From: Castellaniella ginsengisoli
GTDB taxonomy: Bacteria > Pseudomonadota > Gammaproteobacteria > Burkholderiales > Burkholderiaceae_B
Length of the DNA stretch: 64,000 nt
NCBI RefSeq assembly: GCF_039523235.1
Contig: NZ_BAAAEX010000010.1
Direction: 5' to 3' (one strand)
Below are positions 1 through 8,421 of the stretch, piece after piece. A model generated the notes under the pieces. That model saw only the letters and a list, made by a program, of their open reading frames with translations. It made no database searches and had not been told where the DNA came from. Made by a program: the position numbers and the translations under genes. Position 1 is the stretch's first letter. Every line of letters starts with the position of its first letter.

Positions 1-1
1 C

Positions 2-625
2 GAGTCGGCGCTGATGGAGTCCTTCGGCGTCAGCCGCACGGTGATTCGCGAGGCGATTTCGCGTCTGCAGGCCGCCGGCCTGGTCGAGACCCGGCACGGC
101 ATCGGGACCTTCCTTCTCGAGCCGCGCAACGAGCAGCAATTGCGCATCCGCACGGAAAGCATCCTGACCATGCTGGATGTCCTGGCGATCCTGGAGTTGC
201 GGATCAGCCTGGAAACCGAGGCGGCGGGGCTGGCTGCGCTGCGGCGTACGGATGCCCAGGCCCAGCAGTTGCGCGGCATCCTGGATGAGTTCTCCGAGCA
301 CATACGCAAGAAGACCGGCAATGCGGTGGTTTCGGACGTGGCTTTCCATCTGGCGGTGGCCACTGCCACGGGCAACCGCTATTTCCACGACATCCTCAAA
401 CAGCTCGGCAAGGCCATCATTCCCCGGACGCGCGTCGATTCGGCGGCCCTGGCGGAAGACGACCGCGTCGGCTACCTTGGCCGGGTCCATGTCGAGCACG
501 AGGACATCTACAACGCCATCGTGCGCAAAGATCCGGATGCGGCCCGGGCGGCGATGCGCACGCATCTCACCAACAGCCGGGAGCGCCTGCGCCGTGCGCA
601 GGAAGCCGCCGAGCAGGGAACCTGA
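2..625 (+). CDS. GntR/FadR-family transcriptional regulator, 5'-truncated by the window edge
   Basis: The reading frame is open from the window edge, so the true start lies upstream. The first visible residues (FGVSRTVIREAISRL) are the recognition half of a GntR winged helix, followed by the wing (GLVETRHGIGTFL). The remaining ~150 residues are an all-helical FCD effector domain; FHLAVATATGN and a late EHEDIYNAI are typical ligand/metal-pocket segments. The gene runs codirectionally into kdgD and the uronate dehydrogenase fusion. It is therefore inferred to be the hexuronate/aldarate-responsive repressor of that operon. The family is clear; the ligand is an inference. Confidence 0.85.
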   Translation, partial: ESALMESFGVSRTVIREAISRLQAAGLVETRHGIGTFLLEPRNEQQLRIRTESILTMLDVLAILELRISLETEAAGLAALRRTDAQAQQLRGILDEFSEHIRKKTGNAVVSDVAFHLAVATATGNRYFHDILKQLGKAIIPRTRVDSAALAEDDRVGYLGRVHVEHEDIYNAIVRKDPDAARAAMRTHLTNSRERLRRAQEAAEQGT

Positions 626-843
626 CGACATCTTCATAGGTATGTCATCGTATAAGAGCGCCGTTACCAGGCGCTCTTTCCGTTCCGGGCGAGACGGGGA
701 TGCAATACAACCTTGCATAAGGGTATACGCTAGCTCGGATCGATTCCGCTTGTTGCTTGTCGTCTGATGTCATATGATAACGTACGACTTGAACAACAGA
801 AAAGCGTAATGCACGTTTTTCCAGATCAGAGGACACCACGCAC
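626..843 (+). promoter_or_regulatory. Upstream region of kdgD with a possible GntR operator
   Basis: This is a 218-bp, relatively AT-rich gap between the regulator and kdgD. It holds an 8-bp perfect palindrome TCATATGA at 770-777 inside a longer imperfect dyad. A second similar stretch (GTATGTCATCGTATA) occurs near 641-655. FadR-type regulators bind short dyads of this kind, so an operator is plausible but unproven. No tRNA or small ORF was recognised here. Confidence 0.3.
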
Positions 844-1749
844 ATGACGACTTGCCAGGAATTGAAAGACATCCTGAAGGACGGGCTTCTGTCGTTTCCC
901 GTCACGGATTTCGACGCCCAGGGGGATTTCGATCCCAAGGGCTATCGGGCCCGCCTGGAGTGGCTGATGCCCTACGGCGCCCGGGCCTTGTTCGCCGCCG
1001 GCGGCACGGGCGAATATTTTTCCCTCACCCTGGACGACTTCTCCAAGGTGGTGCGCACGGCCGTCGAGACCTGCCGCGGCCATACGCCGATCCTGGCCGG
1101 TGCGGGCGGCCCTACGCGCAATGCCATCGCCTTCGCCCAGGAAGCCCAGCGCCAGGGCGCCGCCGGCCTGTTGCTGATGCCCCACTACCTGACCGAAGCC
1201 CCGGAAGACGGCATCGCCGCACACGTCAAGGAGGTCTGCCAGTCCGTCGAGATCGGCGTGGTGATCTACAATCGCGGCCAATGCCGGCTGTCGGCGTCGG
1301 TGCTGGAGCGGCTGGCCGACGAGTGTCCGAACCTGATCGGGTTCAAGGACGGCGTGGGCGACATCGAGAACATGGTCCGGGTGCGTCGCCGTCTGGGGGA
1401 TCGCTTCTCCTACCTGGGGGGGCTGCCCACGGCCGAGGTCTTTGCCGAAGCCTACCGCGCCCTGGGCGTGCCGGTGTACTCGTCCGCCGTGTTCAACTTC
1501 ATCCCGGCGACGGCCATGAAGTTCTATGAGGCGGTCCGGGCCGGGGATCACGAAACCACCGCCCATCTGCTGGATACCTTCTTCCTGCCCCTGCTGGAAA
1601 TCCGCAACCGCAAGCAGGGCTACGCGGTCAGCATCGTCAAGGCCGGCGCGCGGATCGTCGGCCATCCGGCCGGCCCGGTGCGCCCCCCGCTGACCGACCT
1701 GAACCCCCAGGAAGAGGCCGAACTGCGTCAATTGATCGAGGCGCTCTGA
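844..1749 (+). CDS. kdgD: 5-dehydro-4-deoxyglucarate dehydratase
   Basis: A 301-residue class I aldolase of the DHDPS/NAL superfamily. It is predicted to dehydrate and decarboxylate 5-keto-4-deoxyglucarate to 2-oxoglutarate semialdehyde in the cytoplasm. The Schiff-base lysine is K168 in GFKDG, and the catalytic tyrosine is Y142 in IYNRG. Length matches KdgD (about 300 residues), and the GFKDGVGDIE segment favours KdgD over dapA. It is followed after 16 bp by the uronate dehydrogenase/lactonase gene, so both belong to an oxidative glucuronate/galacturonate route. An aldarate dehydratase is needed between the two steps and is not visible in the window. Confidence 0.9.
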   Translation: MTTCQELKDILKDGLLSFPVTDFDAQGDFDPKGYRARLEWLMPYGARALFAAGGTGEYFSLTLDDFSKVVRTAVETCRGHTPILAGAGGPTRNAIAFAQEAQRQGAAGLLLMPHYLTEAPEDGIAAHVKEVCQSVEIGVVIYNRGQCRLSASVLERLADECPNLIGFKDGVGDIENMVRVRRRLGDRFSYLGGLPTAEVFAEAYRALGVPVYSSAVFNFIPATAMKFYEAVRAGDHETTAHLLDTFFLPLLEIRNRKQGYAVSIVKAGARIVGHPAGPVRPPLTDLNPQEEAELRQLIEAL

Positions 1750-1765
1750 ACGAACGAAGGCGAAC

Positions 1766-3505
1766 ATGACTGAAGATTCCGGCACGATCCAGCGCTACGA
1801 CCGCATCCTGCTGACGGGCGCCGCCGGCGGCCTGGGCAAGGTGCTGCGCGAGACCTTGCGGCCTTATGCGCGGGTCCTGAGGCTTTCGGACATCGCCGCC
1901 CTGGCGCCATCGCAGGGGCCGCACGAGGAAATCGTGCCCTGCGACCTGACGGACAAGGATGCGGTCGATGCCCTCCTGGAGGGCGTCGACGCCGTCGTGC
2001 ACCTGGGCGGAATCTCGGTCGAGCGGCCTTTCGAGGAAGTCGTCGAGGCGAACATCCGGGGCACGTACCACCTGTACGAGGCGGCGCGCCGCAACGGCGT
2101 GCGCCGCGTGGTGTTCGCCAGTTCCAACCACGTGATCGGCTTTCACCGGCAAGGCGTGCGTCTGGACAGCCAGTCGCCGCGCCGGCCCGATGGCTATTAC
2201 GGTTTGTCCAAGTCCTTCGGCGAGGACTTGGCCTCCTTCTATCACGACCGCTACGGGATCGAGACCGTGAGCCTGCGCATCGGCTCGTCTTATCCGAAGC
2301 CGCGCAACCGCCGGATGATGCATACCTGGCTCAGCTACCGCGATCTGACGGAGCTGGTGCGCTGCGGCCTGTACGCGCCGGGCGTCGGCCATACCGTGGC
2401 CTACGGCGCATCGGCCAATCGCGACGGCTGGTGGGACAATCGCGGCGCGGCCGTCCTGGGTTATGCGCCGCAGGACAGTTCCGAAGCCTTTCGCGAGGAG
2501 ATCGAGCGCCTGCCGGCGCTGGCGGCCGACGATCCCGACGGAATCTATCAGGGCGGCGCCTTTACCGCCGCCGGTCCTTACGAGAATGTGCCGCCCGTGC
2601 GGCGGGCAACCCGCCCGGCGGGCGAAGCCGAACTGGTGCTGCACGTGCGCAACCAGACGGGCGAAAGTCCGGTCTGGCATGCGCAGGAGCAGGCGCTGTA
2701 CTGGGTGGATATCCCGGCAGGCGTATTGCATCGCTGGCGAGTGCACGATCAACAGCATGCCAGTTGGCGCGCGAACCAGCCGTTGGGCTGCATCGCCCGG
2801 GCGTCCGAAGGCGGCTGGATCGGCGCGATGGAAGACGGCATTTATCGCCTGACGCCGGGCCCGGACCAGGTCCTGTCGGCGCAGGCCTGGGCGCGGGTCG
2901 ATCATGCACGGTCCGGCATGCGTTTCAACGACGGGCGATGCGACCGCCAGGGCCGTTTTTGGGCGGGCACCATGCTGATGGACATGGCGCAAGCCGCGCC
3001 GGTTGGCGCGCTGTACCGTTTGACGGGCCGCGGCGATGCGCTGCGTCTGGAGCGGATGGCCGGAGATCTGATCGTGCCCAACGGGCTGGCGTTCAGCCCG
3101 GACGGCCGCACGATGTACCTGTCGGATTCACATCCGCAGCGGCAATGCGTGTGGGCGTACGACTATGACATCGATGCGGGCGTGCCGGGACGGCGTCGCG
3201 TGTTCATCGACAGGCTGGTGGCGGGCCGCCCGGACGGCGCGGCCGTGGATGCCGAAGGATGCTACTGGATCTGCGGCAACGATGCCGGGATGGTTCATCG
3301 CTACACGCCGGACGGCCGTCTGGACCGCAGCTTGCGCGTGCCGGTGGCCAAGCCCGCCATGTGCGCGTTCGGCGGTAAGGACCTGGACACGCTGTTCGTG
3401 ACCTCGATCCGCTTGCCCGACGCGGCGCCGCACGCGCTCGACGGCGCGGTGTTCGCCTTGCGGCCGGGGGTGGGCGGGATCGAGGAGCCGGTGTTTACGG
3501 GCTGA
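1766..3505 (+). CDS. udh: Fused uronate dehydrogenase - SMP-30/gluconolactonase-type lactonase
   Basis: A 579-residue two-domain protein. Residues ~10-270 are a short-chain epimerase/dehydrogenase-type Rossmann domain with TGAAGGLG and the catalytic Y145-xxx-K149 pair. They resemble uronate dehydrogenase, which oxidises glucuronate or galacturonate to the aldarolactone with NAD+. Residues ~285-579 are an SMP-30/gluconolactonase beta-propeller with the expected metal ligands: E300 in GESPVW, then RFNDG, VPNGLAFSPDG and YLSDSHPQ. The propeller would open the lactone made by the first domain, so one polypeptide could do two consecutive steps. The fusion is uninterrupted in the sequence. GAAGG lies just upstream of the ATG. 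Substrate specificity is inferred from family and from kdgD next door. Confidence 0.85.
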   Translation: MTEDSGTIQRYDRILLTGAAGGLGKVLRETLRPYARVLRLSDIAALAPSQGPHEEIVPCDLTDKDAVDALLEGVDAVVHLGGISVERPFEEVVEANIRGTYHLYEAARRNGVRRVVFASSNHVIGFHRQGVRLDSQSPRRPDGYYGLSKSFGEDLASFYHDRYGIETVSLRIGSSYPKPRNRRMMHTWLSYRDLTELVRCGLYAPGVGHTVAYGASANRDGWWDNRGAAVLGYAPQDSSEAFREEIERLPALAADDPDGIYQGGAFTAAGPYENVPPVRRATRPAGEAELVLHVRNQTGESPVWHAQEQALYWVDIPAGVLHRWRVHDQQHASWRANQPLGCIARASEGGWIGAMEDGIYRLTPGPDQVLSAQAWARVDHARSGMRFNDGRCDRQGRFWAGTMLMDMAQAAPVGALYRLTGRGDALRLERMAGDLIVPNGLAFSPDGRTMYLSDSHPQRQCVWAYDYDIDAGVPGRRRVFIDRLVAGRPDGAAVDAEGCYWICGNDAGMVHRYTPDGRLDRSLRVPVAKPAMCAFGGKDLDTLFVTSIRLPDAAPHALDGAVFALRPGVGGIEEPVFTG

Positions 3506-3508
3506 GCT

Positions 3509-6364
3509 TCATCCGGAGTTCCGCAAGCCCGCGGCGATGCCGTTGATGGTCATGTGAATGGCGCGTTGATCGCGCGATTCCTGCTCGTCGGCGCGCCGCG
3601 TCGACGAATGGCCCGCCCGCACGCGGCGCAGCAGCTCGACTTGCAGATGGTTCAACGGATCGATATAGGCGAAGCGCTCGGCCAGGGCGTTGCGCAGGGG
3701 TTCGTCGTGCGCCAGCAGATCGTGCCCGGTGATGGCGCAGAAAGCGTCGCGCGTTGCCTGGTATTCGGCGGCGATGCGCTCGAAGATTCGTTTGCGCAGG
3801 GGTTTGTCGGGAACCAGTTCGGCGTAGGCGCGGCCGATGGCCAGGTCGGTCTTGGCCAGCACTTGTTCCATATTGGACAGCAGGGTGCGGAAGAAAGGCC
3901 AATCCCGGGCCATGGCCTGCAGCCGTTCGAGACGCGCTTCGCGCGACAGGGCGCCGTCGGGCCCGCCTTCCGACAGATAGCGTCCGAGCGCCGTGCCCAT
4001 CCCGTACCAGCCGGGCAAGGGCAGGCGGCACTGGGCCCAGGAAAACGACCAGGGGATGGCGCGCAGGTCCTCGATGCGCTGCAGCGCCTTGCGCGAAGAG
4101 GGGCGCGAGCCGATGTTCAGGCCGGCGATCTCGCGGATCGGCGTCGAGGCGAAGAAATAATCCGTGAAGCCTTCAGTGCCGTAGACCAGGTCGCGGTAGG
4201 CGTGGCGGGCGGTGTCCGACATCCAGGCCATGGCTTCGCCGTAGCGGGCGGCGTGGCCGTCTTCCGCCTGGGTGGCGGGCGAGCCCGACGCCAGGCTGGC
4301 TTCCAGGGTGGCGGCGACGAAGAGTTCCAGGTGCGAACGGCCGACCTCGGCGTCCTTGTAGCGGCCCTGGATGATCTCGCCCTGTTCGGTCAGGCGGATC
4401 TGATTGTTCACGGTGCCCGGCGGCTGCGACAGGATGGAGTCGTAGCTGGGGCCGCCGCCCCGGCCCACGGAGCCGCCGCGCCCGTGAAACAGGCGCAGGC
4501 GGGTGCGGTGCTTGCGGAACACTTCCACCAGGCGCCGTTCGGCCTGGTAGAGCGACCAGTTCGAGGTCAGATAGCCGCCGTCCTTGTTGCTGTCGGAATA
4601 GCCCAGCATGACTTCCTGGATGCCGTGCTGGGCCTGGCGCACGCGCACGGCGACCTCGGGCAGCGACAGCCAGGCGTCCATGATCTCGGGGCCGCGCTCC
4701 AGGTCGGGGATGGTTTCGAACAGCGGCACGACCATCAGCCCGCCCTCGGCCGCCGCATCGCTGGCCGTCGTGGGGGCGATCAGGCCGGTCTCCTGCTGCA
4801 GCACCAGGACTTCAAGCAGGTCGCTGAGGGTCTCGGTGTGGGACACGATGGCCTGGCGCAGGGCGGCTTCGCCGAAGCGGCGTCGGCAATCCGCGGCCAT
4901 GCGCAGGATGGCCAGCTCTTTGGTCGTTTCGGCCGAATATTCGATCCAGGGCGACACCAGGGGACGCGGTTCGCGCAGTTCCTGGCGCAGCACGCGGACG
5001 CGGTCCGCCTCGGACAGGCGCGCATAGCGCACCGGCTTGCCGTCGAGTGTCACGCGGGCGTGGCGCATCAGTTCGTCGAGCACGCGTTCGTGGACGTCGG
5101 AGCTTTGCCGCAGGTCGACCGTCGCCAGGTGCAGGCCGAAGATCCTGACCGCCTGGCACAGGTGCGTCAGGCGCAGCCGCGCCACCAGGGCGCCATGGTG
5201 CGCATCCAGCGATTCGGCCACGGTGTCCAGATCCGCCGCCAGTTCGGCGGCCGTGCCGTAGGCCGGGGCTTCGTAGATGTTGCGGCGGGCCAGGCGGCGG
5301 CCGGTCAGGGCCAGCGCGGTGGCGGCCAGGCGGGCGTAGATGTGGATGCAGGCGCGCCGGTAGGGCTCGTCCTGGCGGTGCGGGGACGGATCCTGGCTGG
5401 CGCCGGCCAGCTCGGCCAGGGCGGGGGTGACGCGCATCAGGGAATGCGAGACGGACAGCTCCGACCCCAGGGCATGGACCTCGGTCAGGTAGTAGCGCAA
5501 CGCATGGGCGCACTGGCGCAGCAGCGCTTGTTCCAGCGTGCCGGCGTCGACGTTCGGGTTGCCGTCGCGGTCGCCGCCGATCCAACTGCCCATGTGGACG
5601 AAGGGCGGCAGCGGCGTGTTGTCCACGTCGAATACGGTGCGCGCCGGCTTGCGCAACAGCGCCCCCATGTCCAGATGCAGTTGGGGCAGGGTGCTGAAAA
5701 AGGTGCTGGTGTAGTAGGACAGCGCGTTGTCGATCTCGTCGAGCACGGTGAGCTTGCTCTGGCGCAGCATGCGGGTCTGCCACAGGGCGGCGATCAAGCC
5801 GGTCAGGCGTTCCCGCAACCGGGCGGCCTCCAGGGGCGCATGCGGGGTGTCGAGCTGGCGCAGGTGCCCGGCGATGGCCTGATGCAGATCCAGCGTGCTC
5901 TTGCGCTGGACTTCGGTGGGGTGCGCGGTCAGCACGGGCACGATGCAGGCCGAAGCCAGGTGCTGGCGAATGCGGGCGCCCGACAGGCCGGCGGCCTGCA
6001 AAAGCTCGACGGCATGCCGCAGGCTGCCCGGGACGGAGACCCCCTCGGTCTGCCATTGCAGGCGCTGGCGGCGGGTCTGGTCGCGGTCTTCGGCGATATT
6101 GGACAGGTGCAGGAAGTAGCTGAAGGCGCGGGCGACGGAATTGGCCTCGCCGTCGGCCAGGCGGCGGATCTGGCGCTCCAGCATGCGGCCGTCGCGGTCC
6201 AGGCCTTCGCGGCGGAATTTCACGGCGGCGCGGCGCAGCTTTTCAATCACGTCGTAGACGGCGCGGCCTTCGCAATCCCGGATGACTTCCCCCAATGTAC
6301 GGCCCAGCAGCCGGATGTCTTGTCGCAGGGGGGAGAGGGTTTCATTCGGGCTTGCGGGCTTCAC
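3509..6364 (-). CDS. ppc: Phosphoenolpyruvate carboxylase
   Basis: About 951 residues if started at the GTG at 6364. It carboxylates PEP to oxaloacetate to refill the TCA cycle. Hallmarks present include VLTAHPTEVQRKS (catalytic His), GSWIGGDRDGNP, LGYSDSNKDGGY and FHGRGGSVGRGGGP, and it ends in LRNSG. The frame stays open to 6481, but that would overlap the start of the divergent ilvD. An ATG at 6442 has AAGGAG upstream but adds non-conserved residues. GTG 6364 is preceded by GGAGA and leaves room for two divergent promoters, so I prefer it. Its stop lies 3 bp past the convergent dehydrogenase/lactonase gene. Confidence 0.93.
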   Translation of the reverse strand: MKPASPNETLSPLRQDIRLLGRTLGEVIRDCEGRAVYDVIEKLRRAAVKFRREGLDRDGRMLERQIRRLADGEANSVARAFSYFLHLSNIAEDRDQTRRQRLQWQTEGVSVPGSLRHAVELLQAAGLSGARIRQHLASACIVPVLTAHPTEVQRKSTLDLHQAIAGHLRQLDTPHAPLEAARLRERLTGLIAALWQTRMLRQSKLTVLDEIDNALSYYTSTFFSTLPQLHLDMGALLRKPARTVFDVDNTPLPPFVHMGSWIGGDRDGNPNVDAGTLEQALLRQCAHALRYYLTEVHALGSELSVSHSLMRVTPALAELAGASQDPSPHRQDEPYRRACIHIYARLAATALALTGRRLARRNIYEAPAYGTAAELAADLDTVAESLDAHHGALVARLRLTHLCQAVRIFGLHLATVDLRQSSDVHERVLDELMRHARVTLDGKPVRYARLSEADRVRVLRQELREPRPLVSPWIEYSAETTKELAILRMAADCRRRFGEAALRQAIVSHTETLSDLLEVLVLQQETGLIAPTTASDAAAEGGLMVVPLFETIPDLERGPEIMDAWLSLPEVAVRVRQAQHGIQEVMLGYSDSNKDGGYLTSNWSLYQAERRLVEVFRKHRTRLRLFHGRGGSVGRGGGPSYDSILSQPPGTVNNQIRLTEQGEIIQGRYKDAEVGRSHLELFVAATLEASLASGSPATQAEDGHAARYGEAMAWMSDTARHAYRDLVYGTEGFTDYFFASTPIREIAGLNIGSRPSSRKALQRIEDLRAIPWSFSWAQCRLPLPGWYGMGTALGRYLSEGGPDGALSREARLERLQAMARDWPFFRTLLSNMEQVLAKTDLAIGRAYAELVPDKPLRKRIFERIAAEYQATRDAFCAITGHDLLAHDEPLRNALAERFAYIDPLNHLQVELLRRVRAGHSSTRRADEQESRDQRAIHMTINGIAAGLRNSG

Positions 6365-6479
6365 GGGGTCTCCAGCGTAGGGAATCGGAACGTGCGCATC
6401 CTGCCCGCCCCATCTTGCCGGGCGGGAGGAACCGTTTATCATAAGCGCTTTTGCTCCTTCCGTTTCCAGGACCGCCGCC

Positions 6480-8336
6480 ATGCCGCATTACCGTTCCCGC
6501 ACTTCAACCCACGGCCGCAACATGGCCGGCGCCCGCGCACTCTGGCGCGCCACCGGCATGAAGGACGGGGACTTCAGCAAGCCCATCATCGCCGTGGTGA
6601 ATTCCTTTACCCAGTTCGTGCCGGGCCATGTGCACCTGAAGGACATGGGCCAACTGGTGGCGCGCCAGATCGAGGCGGCCGGCGGCGTGGCCAAGGAATT
6701 CAACACCATTGCGGTGGACGACGGCATCGCCATGGGACACGGCGGGATGCTGTATTCGCTGCCCTCGCGCGAATTGATCGCCGATTCGGTGGAATACATG
6801 GTCAACGCGCATTGCGCCGACGCCATGGTCTGCATCTCGAACTGCGACAAGATCACTCCGGGCATGCTGATGGCCGCCATGCGGCTGAACATCCCCGTCG
6901 TGTTCGTGTCCGGCGGGCCGATGGAGGCCGGCAAGGTCATCGCCAAGGACGGCAAGACCGTGGTGCGCAAGCTCGACCTGGTCGACGCCATGATCGAGGC
7001 CGCCGACCCGGACATCACCGATGAGCAGGCCGAAACCGTCGAGCGCAGCGCCTGCCCGACCTGCGGGTCCTGTTCGGGCATGTTCACGGCGAATTCCATG
7101 AACTGCCTGACCGAGGCCCTGGGCCTGTCGCTGCCGGGCAATGGCACGGTCGTGGCCACGCATGCCCGCCGCAAGGGGCTGTTCGAACTGGCCGGCAGCC
7201 TGATCGTGCAGTTGTGCAAGCGCTGGTACGAGCAGGACGACGCCTCGGTGCTGCCGCGCAGCATCGCCACGTTCGAGGCCTTCAGCAACGCCATGACGCT
7301 GGACGTGGCGATGGGCGGGTCCACCAACACGGTGCTGCACCTGCTGGCGGCCGCCCAGGAGGCCGGCGTTCCCTTCACCATGGCCGACATCGACCGGATC
7401 TCGCGCCGCGTGCCCTGCCTGTGCAAGGTGGCGCCGGCCACGCCCGACTACCACATCGAAGACGTGCACCGCGCCGGCGGCATCATGGGCATCCTGGCGG
7501 AGCTCGCCCGTGCGGGCCTGCTGGACCTGTCCGTGGGCAATGTGCATGCCGGCACGCTGGGCGAGGCCATCCGCCGCTGGGATGTGTGCGGCGAGCACGG
7601 CGCCGGCGTGGCGGATTTCTACCGCGCGGCGCCCGGCGGCGTGCCCAGCCAGACCGCCTTCAGCCAGGACCGCTACTACGAGACCCTGGACCTGGACCGC
7701 GAGGCGGGCTGCATCCGCGACCGCGCGCACGCCTATTCGCAGGACGGCGGGCTGGCGGTGCTGTACGGCAACCTGGCGCCCAACGGCTGCATCGTCAAGA
7801 CGGCCGGGGTGGACGACAGCATCCTCACCTTCACCGGCCGCGCCCGCGTCTACGAAAGCCAGGAAACCTCGGTCAAGGGCATCCTGGACGGCGAGGTCGT
7901 GGCCGGCGACGTGGTCATCATCCGCTACGAAGGCCCCAAGGGCGGCCCCGGCATGCAGGAAATGCTCTATCCCACGTCCTACCTGAAATCCATGGGCCTG
8001 GGCAAATGCGCGGCTCTGCTGACCGACGGCCGGTTTTCCGGCGGTTCGTCGGGCCTGGTGATCGGCCACGCCTCGCCCGAGGCCGCCGAGGGCGGCAACA
8101 TCGCCCTGGTCGAGGACGGCGACACCATCGAGATCGACATCCCCAACCGCCGCATCCATCTGGCGATCGACGACGAGACCCTGGCGGCGCGGCGCGCGGC
8201 CATGGAGGCGCGCGGCGCGCAGGCCTGGAAGCCCGCCGACCGCCAGCGCGAAGTCTCGCAGGCGCTGCGCGCCTACGCGGCCCTGGCGACCTCGGCCGAC
8301 CGAGGCGCGGTGCGCGACGTCGGCCAACTGAAATGA
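6480..8336 (+). CDS. ilvD: Dihydroxy-acid dehydratase (long, enterobacterial-type)
   Basis: A 618-residue IlvD/Edd-family Fe-S dehydratase of branched-chain amino acid synthesis, converting 2,3-dihydroxy-3-methyl acids to 2-oxo acids. It starts MPHYRSRTSTHGRNMAGARAL as in the ~616-residue E. coli-type enzymes. Cluster cysteines are seen in SNCDKITPGM and CPTCGSCSGMFTANSMNC, and the C-terminal LLTDGRFSGGSSG is intact. A second, shorter IlvD lies at 13918. The gene is divergent from ppc. Confidence 0.93.
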   Translation: MPHYRSRTSTHGRNMAGARALWRATGMKDGDFSKPIIAVVNSFTQFVPGHVHLKDMGQLVARQIEAAGGVAKEFNTIAVDDGIAMGHGGMLYSLPSRELIADSVEYMVNAHCADAMVCISNCDKITPGMLMAAMRLNIPVVFVSGGPMEAGKVIAKDGKTVVRKLDLVDAMIEAADPDITDEQAETVERSACPTCGSCSGMFTANSMNCLTEALGLSLPGNGTVVATHARRKGLFELAGSLIVQLCKRWYEQDDASVLPRSIATFEAFSNAMTLDVAMGGSTNTVLHLLAAAQEAGVPFTMADIDRISRRVPCLCKVAPATPDYHIEDVHRAGGIMGILAELARAGLLDLSVGNVHAGTLGEAIRRWDVCGEHGAGVADFYRAAPGGVPSQTAFSQDRYYETLDLDREAGCIRDRAHAYSQDGGLAVLYGNLAPNGCIVKTAGVDDSILTFTGRARVYESQETSVKGILDGEVVAGDVVIIRYEGPKGGPGMQEMLYPTSYLKSMGLGKCAALLTDGRFSGGSSGLVIGHASPEAAEGGNIALVEDGDTIEIDIPNRRIHLAIDDETLAARRAAMEARGAQAWKPADRQREVSQALRAYAALATSADRGAVRDVGQLK

Positions 8337-8337
8337 G

Positions 8338-8407
8338 TCGGGCGCCGCACAGCCTCTGAGGACTGGGCGGCGCCCGAGGGGTCCGGGCGGCTTGCGGGCC
8401 GCCCGGA
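8338..8407. terminator. Double hairpin between convergent ilvD and TonB receptor genes
   Basis: There are two stable inverted repeats: an 11-bp stem (8338-8348 with 8367-8377) and a 10-bp stem (8382-8391 with 8398-8407, 6-nt loop). They fill the 85-bp gap between two convergent genes. No T-tract follows, so bidirectional termination is likely but not certain. Confidence 0.5.
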
Positions 8408-8421
8408 GGGGCCTCTCAGGA

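Noticed and set aside
3554..7024. A 1156-codon plus-strand frame across ppc
   Set aside because: It is the antisense shadow of ppc and runs into ilvD; composition is His/Gln/Ala/Gly-rich, and no domain is present.
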